Positions 25,162 to 34,032 of a stretch of 64,000 bases of DNA are shown one piece after another. The notes under the pieces are model-generated. The model did not search any database and was not told where the DNA came from. It saw only the letters and a list, made by a program, of their open reading frames with translations. The translations under genes and the position numbers were made by a program. Numbering within the stretch: position 1 is the stretch's first letter; every line of letters begins with the position of its first letter. Source of the stretch: Devosia rhodophyticola (GTDB lineage: Bacteria > Pseudomonadota > Alphaproteobacteria > Rhizobiales > Devosiaceae). The DNA lies in contig NZ_CP118247.1 in the NCBI RefSeq assembly GCF_028816475.1, positions 868,001-932,000 on the forward strand, written 5' to 3'.

Positions 25162-26436
25162 TTGAATATCATTGATAAATTTAATAGTTTGAAGCGATCA
25201 GAAAACACCGCGCTTTTTTCTCAAAGCATGCTCATCCAACTTTCCGGCTACGCTATTTCGCTCGCTTTGACGCCATTGGCGATCGCCTTTTATACACCTG
25301 CTCAGTTTGGCATGTTCGCCGTCGTGATATTTGTCGCTAATCTTTTTGGCACTTTTGGGGGCTTCAAGCTTGAATGGGCGGTTATAAATGAGCATTCAAA
25401 CAATATCGTCAATTTGCTCTTAAATTTTTGCGCTAGCTTGCTATTATTTTGGGGTTTCGCCATTCTAATCGGCGCTTGGCTTTTGCCAGAAAAGGTCTTT
25501 GCCGCCTTCAATATCGATCGCAATGCTATCTTCTTTGCCGCGCCGATCGCCCTTGTGACCGGATTGGGCATATTCTGGCAGGCATTTGGAATACGCCTAC
25601 GGCGCTATCAGGACGTATATCTGGCACGTAACACGGTGATGGTATCACGCCAGCTTGTGCAGATTGGGTTGGGTCTATTTTGGCCCTCGATAACAGCGCT
25701 TTTGCTGGCTGAGGTCGTGTCCAGGGCCGCTGGCATTCAGATATTGCTTACCCGCTTGCAGACCCGTCTGCGATTTTTGGCTCCTAAACAATTCGTCCGG
25801 TTTTTTGGCCCAATTGTGCCTCAGCGATACGGGCACTATGCAAAAGTGGCACTGCCATCGAGTCTGGCTACGTTCATCATGACCAGTAGCCTGGCCGTCC
25901 TCATCGTGCCGCTTTATGGTGTTGAGGTTGCAGGGGCATATTGGCTGGTTCAACGCATATTCGGCATTCCCGTAGCCCTGATTGGAAACGTTGCTGCCGA
26001 CCTATTTCAAGGGCAGATTGCCCGTCGCGCGGACAAGCACCAAATTGTCAGCCATATGCGGCAAATGACCGTGCTCTTAGGGGGCTTTGCATTACTCATC
26101 ATGCCCACCGGCGCGTTGGCCTTCTGGTTTTTGACGCAGAGGTTCTATGATGGAAAATGGGCGCTAAGCGGTGAGCTGGCGCTCTATTTCATCCCCGCTG
26201 TTTGCATCCAGTTCGTCACCTCGCCCCTTAGCCGCGTCCTAATCGTTCTTAAAAAGATGAATTACAAATACGTATTCGACGCAATTTTGTTTTCCGGTTT
26301 ACTTATTTGGGGAGTGACGACAGTACTCGGTTATTTGAGCTTCACACAATCCATAGGCCTCCTCGTTAGCGTGCAAACACTCGCATATCTGGCTTACATG
26401 TGGATATGCTTCTACTTGGTGCGGAACGCGATATAA
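25162..26436 (+). CDS. Oligosaccharide flippase (Wzx-like)
   Basis: A 424-residue integral membrane protein with about 12 hydrophobic segments, a polysaccharide transporter of the MOP superfamily. The N-terminus (ALFSQSMLIQLSGYAISLAL) and the loop PAQFGMFAVVIFVANLFG followed by GFKLEWAVI are typical of family members that flip lipid-linked repeat units across the inner membrane. The start is TTG at 25162 with only a weak ribosome-binding site, so an internal ATG (MLIQLSG) is possible. It is convergent with the broken polymerase gene, whose stop is 1 base away. Wzx plus Wzy-like genes imply a Wzx/Wzy-dependent glycan. Confidence 0.85.
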   Translation: MNIIDKFNSLKRSENTALFSQSMLIQLSGYAISLALTPLAIAFYTPAQFGMFAVVIFVANLFGTFGGFKLEWAVINEHSNNIVNLLLNFCASLLLFWGFAILIGAWLLPEKVFAAFNIDRNAIFFAAPIALVTGLGIFWQAFGIRLRRYQDVYLARNTVMVSRQLVQIGLGLFWPSITALLLAEVVSRAAGIQILLTRLQTRLRFLAPKQFVRFFGPIVPQRYGHYAKVALPSSLATFIMTSSLAVLIVPLYGVEVAGAYWLVQRIFGIPVALIGNVAADLFQGQIARRADKHQIVSHMRQMTVLLGGFALLIMPTGALAFWFLTQRFYDGKWALSGELALYFIPAVCIQFVTSPLSRVLIVLKKMNYKYVFDAILFSGLLIWGVTTVLGYLSFTQSIGLLVSVQTLAYLAYMWICFYLVRNAI

Positions 26437-26437
26437 T

Positions 26438-27773
26438 TCAACTTATCTTTGATGTGTTCTTCACAAGGTCATTTGTAGTCGCGACCGCAAAAACCAGAAA
26501 AAAGAAGACCCTTCCCAAAGACGTAATATCGCCCGCTTTCATAGACACAAAAAATATGCCAGCCGCCAAAAAGCTAAGAGCGACCCAATTTCGTTTAATG
26601 TTTTTTGAACGTGCCGTCGAAACGGCAATAAAAATGGTCGCGAACAACAAAGCTGCAAAGAAAACAAAAAACGCAACGGGCCCGGTCTCATAATATATCT
26701 CCACGGCGATATTGTGTGGATATTTAAAATCACCATATTGTTTTGCAAAGCTCCCCAATCCATTTCCCGATACGACGCCAATTAAATTTTCTAACGATGC
26801 ATCTGCAGGCCCAGCCTGCGCCTCTGCTGTCAATTTGGACTTGGCCAGAGTGCCATCGATCCCGGATAGGCCATCAAAGATAAGCTGGAGTCTTACTGCA
26901 ACACTTGTGTTGAACAGCGCTCGCCAAGCATAGACATTTGCTTCGTTGTGAAGAGGAAATGCCAAGAGAAAAAATATAGCAAAACACGAAATCAATTTAA
27001 GTAATTTAAATTTTAATTGTTCACTTTGAGGAAATCTAACAATAAAAATGGCGATAATGCTAGATATGATTATAACGGTTTCAGCACGTCTATTAATCCA
27101 AAACGCAACAAATAAAAATAGCGGAGCAATGATCCACGTTTTGCGAAATGCAAGCGCGCCACAACTTCCCGCAACCATAATAATACCGTAACCAACTAAC
27201 GAAAACCCCTAGCGGCGTCGTCAGAGTAAAATGAGCGTACCGATACGTAATCATATGACGAAATGGTTTCGAAATGAGTCAAAACTCTAAATGAAGAAAC
27301 AATTGCGATGCAAATCGCAAATGTCATAAATCCGTTGATGTATTTCCCTCTATTTTCAGCGGTTGAAACTATCAGCATCGCAATCAACGCCGACGTTGAT
27401 ACCAAAATGTATTTCAACAATTTGGATAAATAATAGTCTTTTTCTACCGAATGCCAATCGAAAGGATGAAATAATACAGATATTTGATCTGAATCTGCAG
27501 AAATAATTACAAATATACACAATAATAAAAATAGCAATATCAAGTATAGAGAAGATTTTTTTCTTTTTTTGAAACACCAACGTACAATATTGGTAATATC
27601 ATCGCCAAAGAGTACGAAACGTATGATCCAGATATCGGCCCAATTCTTCCAAAAAACGGCAATAGTATAACTGCGGACAACAGGAATCCAATTGTGTTGT
27701 TAATTGTTGCAAATTTTGATATGGTGATGTGTTTCAATTGAATTCTTCCGCCACGGTATGTAATATTTTCCAA
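26438..27773 (-). pseudogene. O-antigen polymerase/ligase-like gene (Wzy/WaaL type) in three frames
   Basis: Three consecutive frames (27773-27540, 27543-27196 and one ending at 26438) encode one polytopic protein of about 440 residues with about 10 membrane segments. The last frame has the O-antigen ligase signature region: GVVSGNGLGSFAKQYGDFKYPHNIAVEIYYETG. The first break is in a poly-A tract (AAAAAAAGAAAAAAA on the coding strand, near 27560-27572). One extra A gives VGVSKKRKKSSLYLILLF. The second is in TTTT near 27207-27211; one extra T gives ARGFSLVGYG. Both look like single-base losses in homopolymers, so the gene may be intact in the living cell. Base composition is clearly AT-rich, which suggests horizontal acquisition. 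Confidence 0.78.
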
Positions 27774-28259
27774 TTCTCTGACAGATTTATTTGATTATAT
27801 TTACGTATTAATCTATTTTTTTGAAGATTATCCTGAATGTATTATTACTTTATATCAAGGTTGATTTAGTTTACTGCGACATAGTTTTTATTTTTGGGTC
27901 TATGGCTGCATTGAGATTGCGGCGTCGTCGCATCTTGATATGCGCCCCATTAGTTCAACACCCAGGATGAACTGGATAGCACGCGCTCACGCCAACATCG
28001 GCAGCCTGCGTTTGTTTGGACGCGAACAGATTGTTCCTATTGACCCCGCTTACCCGAAAGCTTGCGGCTTTGTAAACACGCTGCGCGCGTTTATTGTCGC
28101 GTGTCCGACTTTACTACAAATAGCCAGCGACCTGCTTTCCAATTTTTAAATTGGCCGTCAGCTTGGCGTAATGTGGGGTCTGGCAGGTTGGTTTGGCGGG
28201 CGGAAACTGGGCCGAACCTCCCCGGCTTTGACAGTTTTAGCGGCGCGGAAAAATGGAAA
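27774..28259. other. AT-rich gene-free stretch
   Basis: The first about 130 bases are very AT-rich and probably contain the promoter of the polymerase-like gene. From about 27900 base composition returns to the genome norm, marking the right edge of the foreign-looking segment. I see no gene, RNA or strong repeat; short frames here have poor codon use. Confidence 0.5.
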
Positions 28260-28556
28260 ATGATCATGACCAGGAATTCTTACTCTCGCAAGATTGCCCA
28301 TGGTGCGGCGGCTTTGGCACTGTTGGTGGCTGGTGGGTTTGCTCTTGCCACGCCGGCGAGCGCCAGCACCCAGAACTGCATGATGCTGGAAAATCCGCCG
28401 GTGTCGCTGACGCAGGAGCTGAGCACTGATGAACAATCCGCCATCAATGCTCGCATCACCCAGTGTCAGGAGGCCCAGGCCCAGCAAGTCGATCAGCAAT
28501 TTGCCAAATCGACAGACAACGACACCAGCAAGCCGGTGTCTACGGTTCTTTATTAG
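28260..28556 (+). CDS. Small secreted protein of unknown function
   Basis: A 98-residue protein with a clear signal peptide: RNSYSRK, a hydrophobic stretch AALALLVAGGFALA, and a likely cleavage at ASA. The mature part of about 65 residues is polar, glutamine-rich, and has two cysteines (QNC and TQC) that could form a disulfide. No family is recognised. The start could be ATG 28260 or 28266; the upstream frame extension is not coding-like. A strong terminator follows 28 bases after the stop, so it is a single-gene unit. Periplasmic location is inferred. Confidence 0.65.
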   Translation: MIMTRNSYSRKIAHGAAALALLVAGGFALATPASASTQNCMMLENPPVSLTQELSTDEQSAINARITQCQEAQAQQVDQQFAKSTDNDTSKPVSTVLY

Positions 28557-28584
28557 ACCGTTAGAGCATTGATACGAGCCTGGA

Positions 28585-28619
28585 GGCGCTGAAACACGAT
28601 GTTTCAGCGCCCCTTTTTT
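28585..28619 (+). terminator. Rho-independent terminator
   Basis: An 11-bp perfect stem GGCGCTGAAAC/GTTTCAGCGCC with a 5-base loop, followed by TTTTTT. It ends the small secreted-protein gene. Confidence 0.9.
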
Positions 28620-28646
28620 AGGCTGCACCCACGGAACATCGCGCCG

Positions 28647-29403
28647 CTAATAGGTGGCGCGGCCGCCGGAGAGGTCGAAGGTTGAGGCGGTGGTGAAGGA
28701 GTTTTCCTTTGTGGCGAGCCAGCAGATCATCGAGGCCGCCTCGGAGAGTTCGAGCATTCGCCCGCGCGGTATCTTGGCGAGGATCATCTTGAGGAAGTCG
28801 GGGTCCTGACTCATGGCCATGGTGGTTTTCGCCACTGCGGGGGTTACTGCATTGACGGCGATGTCGTATCCGGCCAGTTCCTTGCCCAAGGACTTGGTCA
28901 GCGCCAGAACGCCAGCCTTGGTGGATGAGTAGGCGGGCGCATTGGGGTTGCCCTCCTTGCCCGCAACGGAACTGACATTGACGATGCGCCCATAATTTTG
29001 GGCGATCATGTGGGGCACTACGGCGCGGCAGACGTTGAAGGTGCCGATCAACCCGATCTGGACCACATCCCTGAAAGCCTCTGGCGGATATTCCCATGTT
29101 GGGGCATTAGGGCCGACGATGGCGGCATTGTTGATCAACACATCTATCCTGCCGAATTTTTCGAGCACGGCAGCCACACCGGATCTCGACCGCTGAAAGA
29201 TCGGCAATATTGACGTTGAGCCCCAACAGTCGATCCGGGTCGGCGCCAAGATTGTCTGCCAGTTTATCGAGCAAGGCTGTGTCGATGTCCCAGACCGCAA
29301 CCCTGCCGCCACTGGCCAGAATGCGCTCGGCAACGGTGAAGCCGATGCCCTGCCCACCCCCGGTGACGATGGCGACGTGATCGTTGAAGTCATAGGTGTT
29401 CAT
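28647..29403 (-). pseudogene. SDR-family dehydrogenase, frameshifted, end of rhamnose uptake operon
   Basis: Two frames make one short-chain dehydrogenase of about 250 residues. The N-terminal frame from ATG 29403 has VAIVTGGGQGIG, the NAD(P)-binding Rossmann motif. The second frame has DVLINNAAIVG, VNVSSVAG and PAYSSTKAGVLALTK with the YxxxK catalytic pair, and the family's C-terminus DLSGGRATY. The joint lies near 29180-29190, where removing one base from GAGATCCGG restores LSAVE-SGVAAVLEKFGRID. It is not a long homopolymer, so a real mutation is possible. Being last in the transporter operon, it is a candidate L-rhamnose 1-dehydrogenase or a keto-deoxy-rhamnonate dehydrogenase. Confidence 0.75.
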
Positions 29404-29469
29404 GATGATGTTCCAAACGGGCAGGACCGAGAAAGGCGCCGACACCAACGTGCCGGCGCCCAAGTCAAA

Positions 29470-30471
29470 TCAGAAGTCGAAATCGTCGATATTGTCGGCG
29501 TTAAAGGTCGTGAGTTCGGCCTGTGTATTCATGACATTATGTTCGCCGATGGTGATAGTGCCCAGCTCGGGAACCTCAAAGGTAGCGCCAACCTCGTTCT
29601 TGATGGTGCCATTCTTGACACCAACAGCGAAATAGGCGGCCAACAGGCCTTCGTTATAGGGGCTCCAGAGTTGAACGGCTTCGACGGTACCGTCCTTGAT
29701 GAAGGGGCGCATCTGGTTGGGCGTGCCCAAACCCGTCAACTTGACCTCATCGGCCTTACCCGCAGACTGGATGACCTGAGCCGCCGCGGCGACGCCAACG
29801 GTGGTGGGCGAGATGATGCCCTTGAGGTCAGGATAGGTCTGAAGCAGGGCTTCGGCTTCGGTTGTCGACTTTTGTGGTTCGTCATCGCCATAGACTGTGG
29901 CGACCAGATTCATGTCCTTGTATTTTGGATTGGTCTTGAGGCTATCCACCATCGCGGCGATCCAGGTGTTCTGGTCAGGCGCATCAGTTGTGGCCGAAAG
30001 GACGGCAATCTCACCCTTGTAGCCAATCATCGAGCCGACAAGTTCAACCTGTCCGGGGCCGGTCTTGGTGAAATCGACCGGCAGGATAGCCGCGTCGCGG
30101 TGCTCGTAATTGTCAACCAGATCGCCGTTGACGGCCAAGACCAGAATGCCGCGCGAACGGGCACGATCCAGCACCTGATTCATGGCATCGGGGCTATTGG
30201 GCGAAATGGCAATGACGTCCACGCCGCGTTGGGTCTGGGCGGTGATGAAGGGGATTTGCGAAGTGGCTTCAGCGGTCGCGGGTGCGGCCATGGTGAACTC
30301 GCAATTGAGCTCCTTGCAGGCATCTTCGAAGCCAGCAACCAAGGAGTCAAAATAGGGATTACCGGTGTTTTTAGGGATATAGACGATGGACACCGGATCC
30401 TGTGCCAAAGCGGCGCCTGAGATCAGCGCGACGCTGAGCGAAATTCCGAGAAGTAGCGATTTCTTGAACAT
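29470..30471 (-). CDS. rhaS: Rhamnose-type ABC transporter substrate-binding protein
   Basis: A 333-residue periplasmic sugar-binding protein of the ribose/autoinducer-2 type. The signal peptide is MFKKSLLLGISLSVALISGA with cleavage after ALA. SIVYIPKNTGNPYFDSLVAG opens the mature domain, as in RhaS and LsrB-like proteins; DVIAISPNSPDAMNQVLDRA and GLGTPNQMRPFIKDG are typical hinge and ligand-loop regions. It follows two permeases and an ATPase gene on the minus strand. Rhamnose as ligand is inferred from the adjacent rhamnose mutarotase and L-rhamnonate dehydratase genes. L-fucose or another deoxysugar cannot be excluded. Confidence 0.82.
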   Translation of the reverse strand: MFKKSLLLGISLSVALISGAALAQDPVSIVYIPKNTGNPYFDSLVAGFEDACKELNCEFTMAAPATAEATSQIPFITAQTQRGVDVIAISPNSPDAMNQVLDRARSRGILVLAVNGDLVDNYEHRDAAILPVDFTKTGPGQVELVGSMIGYKGEIAVLSATTDAPDQNTWIAAMVDSLKTNPKYKDMNLVATVYGDDEPQKSTTEAEALLQTYPDLKGIISPTTVGVAAAAQVIQSAGKADEVKLTGLGTPNQMRPFIKDGTVEAVQLWSPYNEGLLAAYFAVGVKNGTIKNEVGATFEVPELGTITIGEHNVMNTQAELTTFNADNIDDFDF

Positions 30472-30512
30472 TTGAGTCCTCCTGAAGTTAAAACGTTGTG
30501 CGGCTTTGGCCC

Positions 30513-31511
30513 TTACCTTTGGGTGCGGGCATAAATCGCGTTGGTCGCGATTATTGAAATGATGAGCAATGCGCCCATCACGATTAGCTGGGCGGTGATG
30601 GCGATATTGGCGACGGTCATGCCGGTGGCGATAATCACCAGAAGCCAGGATGCCAGAAAAGTGCCGAGGATCGAACCACGGCCACCGAAAATATAGGTGC
30701 CACCGAGCATGACCATCAGCACCATTTGCAATTCGCCGCCGGTGGCCATGTCATAGCGCACCGAGGCCAATCGCGAGGCGGTCAAAAGGCCACCGATCGA
30801 ACTGGCAACCCCCATGGCGACGAACAGGCCCAACTTGATGCGGCGTACGCGAATTCCGGCGTGGATCGAGGCGATTTCGCTGGTGCCGACCTGATAGATC
30901 TGACGACCGATAACGGTGGTGCCCAGGATTGCGGCAAGTGCTACGGAAATGATCACAAACACAATGACCGGCACCGGCACATCAAGGATCAGACGATAAT
31001 CGATGCCGTTGAACCATTGCGGGAATTTGCCGATGGACCGGTCGCCTGCCAGAACCTGGGCCAGCCCACGATACAGGGTCAGCGTGCCGATGGTGACGAT
31101 GATCGAGGGGAGTTTGAACACAACCACCAAGATGCCATTGAACAGGCCCATCAACACCCCGGTTGCCAGCGAAGCGATCATGGCGAGGCCAATGGGCAGG
31201 CCTGCCTGATAGAGCGCGGCAAAGACGCAGGCGGACAGTGCCATCATGGCGGCGGGCGACAGGTCAATTTCACCTGAAATAATGACCAGTGTCAGGACCA
31301 GCGCGATGATGGAATATTCAACGTAGTAGGTTGAACTTTCCAGAATGAACTGTGCGTCGGAAAAGAATGGCGAGAGGTTGCTGGCAATGATGAATGCGCC
31401 AACAAGCAGGGCGAAGGTCATAACCTCCGGGCGCACCAGCACCACCTGCCACATCGGGCGGGCGTCGGCTGAATCGCGGGTCGGCTTGGCGGTCTCGGTT
31501 TGCATGGTCAT
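30513..31511 (-). CDS. Sugar ABC transporter permease (RhaQ/RhaP-type)
   Basis: A 332-residue inner-membrane protein with about 9 hydrophobic segments, of the RbsC-like BPD_transp_2 family. VVFKLPSIIVTIGTLTLYRGLAQVLAG and the EAA-like region VGTSEIASIHAGIRVRRIKLG match the family. The start ATG at 31511 overlaps the stop of the upstream permease (31508). The two permeases differ in sequence but would form a heterodimeric channel, as in rhamnose and autoinducer-2 uptake systems. The substrate-binding gene follows after 41 bases. Confidence 0.85.
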   Translation of the reverse strand: MTMQTETAKPTRDSADARPMWQVVLVRPEVMTFALLVGAFIIASNLSPFFSDAQFILESSTYYVEYSIIALVLTLVIISGEIDLSPAAMMALSACVFAALYQAGLPIGLAMIASLATGVLMGLFNGILVVVFKLPSIIVTIGTLTLYRGLAQVLAGDRSIGKFPQWFNGIDYRLILDVPVPVIVFVIISVALAAILGTTVIGRQIYQVGTSEIASIHAGIRVRRIKLGLFVAMGVASSIGGLLTASRLASVRYDMATGGELQMVLMVMLGGTYIFGGRGSILGTFLASWLLVIIATGMTVANIAITAQLIVMGALLIISIIATNAIYARTQR

Positions 31512-32512
31512 GCGGCGCTCCTGGCTGCGGCCAATGCCCTGGCGCTACGGTCGCGCACTGATTTGTCGATCAGCAACGCAATGACGATGACGGCGCCGTA
31601 AATGACGTCCTGCCAGAAGGCGGACACGCCCAGCAACGGCAGGGCAACATTGACCATGCCCAAGAGGATTACCCCTAGAACCGTGCCCAGCACCGTGCCG
31701 ACGCCGCCATTGATCGAAACGCCGCCAATAACGACGGCTGCAATGACGGTGAACTCAAAGCCCACCCCGGTGATGCCGGGATTCACATAGCCAAAACGGG
31801 AGGCGTAAATGATGCCGGTGAGGCCCGCCAGGGCGCCGGACATGGTGAAGACCAGAATGGTCAGGGGCACGACTTTTATACCGCGCAGGGGCGCCGCTAC
31901 AGGATTGGAACCGAGCGCATAAATCTGGCGACCCAGCCGGACGTGATCGAGAAAGAAATAAGTCAGGAGCGCGATGACAAAGGCGAGGATGACGATCCAG
32001 GGAATGCCAAAGATCGGTGAGGTCTGGGACATTTCGATCAGCGATCTGGGGATATATTGCGGATCGACCTGACGAGCGCCGGACACGAGAAATACCAGGC
32101 CGCGATAAAGGCTCAGCGTGCCCAAAGTCACAATGATCGAGGGCAGTCTGAACAGGGTGACAATGACGCCATTGGCAAAACCGAGGGCGCCCCCGCAGGC
32201 GATGGCGGCGACAATGGAGATGATGATGGGCACGTCTGGCAAGTCCCGGAACATGATGCCGGCAATGATCGAGGAAAAGGCCAGGATTGAGCCGATTGAC
32301 AGATCGACATGGCGAGCAACCAGCACCATCATCTGGCCCATCGCGGCGATCAGGATCAGCGGAATGGCGAGCGCGATGATGCGCAGAGTTTCGAGCGTCA
32401 GGAATCGCGGCTGAATGGCGCCAACCACCAGCGCCAGCAAGACGATCATGACAGCGATTCCGGCCTCACGCCGATGCAGCAACGTACTGAGGAATTTGGT
32501 GATCAGGCTCAA
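31508..32512 (-). CDS. Sugar ABC transporter permease (RhaP/RhaQ-type)
   Basis: A 334-residue permease of the same family as the gene downstream, with about 9-10 membrane spans. Motifs include VARHVDLSIGSILAFSSI near the second span, VTLFRLPSIIVTLGTLSLYRGLVFLVSG in the middle, and ALGSNPVAAPLRGIKVVPL, the loop expected to contact the ATPase. Its ATG overlaps the ATPase stop and its stop overlaps the next ATG, so the transporter genes are translationally coupled. The pairing of two permeases with one double-domain ATPase is the RhaSTPQ architecture. Confidence 0.85.
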   Translation of the reverse strand: MSLITKFLSTLLHRREAGIAVMIVLLALVVGAIQPRFLTLETLRIIALAIPLILIAAMGQMMVLVARHVDLSIGSILAFSSIIAGIMFRDLPDVPIIISIVAAIACGGALGFANGVIVTLFRLPSIIVTLGTLSLYRGLVFLVSGARQVDPQYIPRSLIEMSQTSPIFGIPWIVILAFVIALLTYFFLDHVRLGRQIYALGSNPVAAPLRGIKVVPLTILVFTMSGALAGLTGIIYASRFGYVNPGITGVGFEFTVIAAVVIGGVSINGGVGTVLGTVLGVILLGMVNVALPLLGVSAFWQDVIYGAVIVIALLIDKSVRDRSARALAAARSAA

Positions 32513-34032
32513 GCGGCGCTCTCCTGTGCGTGGTTGCCGGTCTTGGGCACGGCGGCGTGCATGATGGTTTCCTGCGTTGCGTCGGCGCGCAGGAGATCAG
32601 CGGTCAGTTCACCCTCGGCCATCACCAGAATGCGGTCGCACAGGGCGAGTAGTTCGGGCAGTTCCGAGGAGATCAAGAGAATGGCGCGGCCATCGGCGGC
32701 GAGTTTGCCGATCATGTCGTAAAACTCGGCCTTGACGCCAATATCGATACCGCGCGTCGGCTCGTCGAGAATGAGGATTTGCGGATCGGTATGCAGCCAG
32801 CGCGCCAGAATGGCCTTTTGCTGATTGCCGCCCGACAATTCGCCAATCGGCTGGCGAACCGAGGCCAGGCGGATACGCAATTGCTTGACGGATTGAGCGG
32901 TCAGCGCCTTTTCGATGCCGCGGCTGATAAAGCCGCGCGGGGCGATCTTGCCGGGCACTGTGGCGGTGATGTTGTGCTCGACCGAAAGGGTTTTGAAGAT
33001 GCCGGCCACGGCGCGGTCTTCGGGCACAAAAGCCAGGCCCAGATCAATGGCGTCGGATGGCTCAGCAATGGTAACCGGCGCGCCATTGACGTTGATGGTG
33101 CCCGACTGGGCGGGGGCGACGCCGAAAATGGCGCGTGCCACGTCGGTGCGGCCAGCGCCGACAAGGCCGGCGAGCCCAACGATTTCGCCCTTGCGCACCG
33201 AAAAGCTGATGTTCTTGAACATGCCCGGCTGCGACAATCCGCTGACCTCTAGCGCCACCTCGCCGATTTCGCTGCCGGTCTTGTGAATGAGTTCGCGCAA
33301 GGGGCGACCGATCATCAGCTTGATGATGTCTTCGTCAGTGACGTCGACCACATCCACGGTATCGACAAGCGCGCCGTCGCGGAAAATCGTGGCGCGGTCA
33401 CAAAGGGCCTGCACTTCTTCAAGGCGGTGGGAAATGAAGATGATGGTTCGCCCCTCGTCGCGCAGGCGGCGGGCGATCTTGAACAGGGTATCGACTTCCT
33501 TGGGCGTCAAGGGCGCGGTCGGCTCGTCCATGATGATCAAGCGACTATCGCTGGCCAGCGCGCGGGCGATTTCGACCATTTGCTGATCAGCAATGGAGAG
33601 GCCGCGCATTGGTTTGGTTACGTCGATCCGCACGCCGAGCTGGGTCATCAAGTCTTTGGCGCCCTGCTCCATTTCGGCCCACGGCACCCGCCCCAGCAGG
33701 GCGCTATCGGTGCGACCGAGCACAAGATTTTCGGCCACTGACATATCGGGGAAGGAAATGGGTTCCTGATGGATCAGGGTAATGCCGAGACGCTGGGCGG
33801 TGGTGGGATTGTTGACCTCGACCGGTTGGCCATTGAGGGCAAGCGTGCCGCGTGTGGGGCGGTGAACACCGGCCAAAATTTTGGCGAAGGTTGATTTGCC
33901 AGCGCCGTTTTCGCCGAGCAGCGCGTGAATTTCACCGGCCATCAGGTCCAGATCGACGTCGCTGAGCACTTCGACGCCAGCAAATTGCTTGGAAATGCCA
34001 CGCGCGGCGATTAGGGGAGCGTCGGCCATCAA
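32509..34032 (-). CDS. rhaT: Sugar ABC transporter ATPase, two nucleotide-binding domains
   Basis: A 507-residue tandem ATPase that energises sugar uptake. Domain 1 has Walker A LLGENGAGKSTFAKIL (about 37-52), signature LSIADQQMVEIARAL and Walker B RLIIMDEPTAPLT. Domain 2 has a weaker Walker A (GLVGAGRTDVARAI), the signature LSGGNQQKAILARWL, and Walker B ILILDEPTRGID. A degenerate second P-loop is normal for RbsA/RhaT-type proteins. It sits between the aldo-keto reductase and the permeases, with 4-base overlaps on both sides. The rhaT symbol follows the Rhizobium rhaSTPQ scheme and depends on the rhamnose assignment. Confidence 0.85.
   Translation of the reverse strand: MMADAPLIAARGISKQFAGVEVLSDVDLDLMAGEIHALLGENGAGKSTFAKILAGVHRPTRGTLALNGQPVEVNNPTTAQRLGITLIHQEPISFPDMSVAENLVLGRTDSALLGRVPWAEMEQGAKDLMTQLGVRIDVTKPMRGLSIADQQMVEIARALASDSRLIIMDEPTAPLTPKEVDTLFKIARRLRDEGRTIIFISHRLEEVQALCDRATIFRDGALVDTVDVVDVTDEDIIKLMIGRPLRELIHKTGSEIGEVALEVSGLSQPGMFKNISFSVRKGEIVGLAGLVGAGRTDVARAIFGVAPAQSGTINVNGAPVTIAEPSDAIDLGLAFVPEDRAVAGIFKTLSVEHNITATVPGKIAPRGFISRGIEKALTAQSVKQLRIRLASVRQPIGELSGGNQQKAILARWLHTDPQILILDEPTRGIDIGVKAEFYDMIGKLAADGRAILLISSELPELLALCDRILVMAEGELTADLLRADATQETIMHAAVPKTGNHAQESAA

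Noticed and set aside
29377..30420. 347-codon plus-strand frame over the sugar-binding gene
   Set aside because: Mirror frame of rhaS; no domain, while rhaS has a full signal peptide and family motifs.
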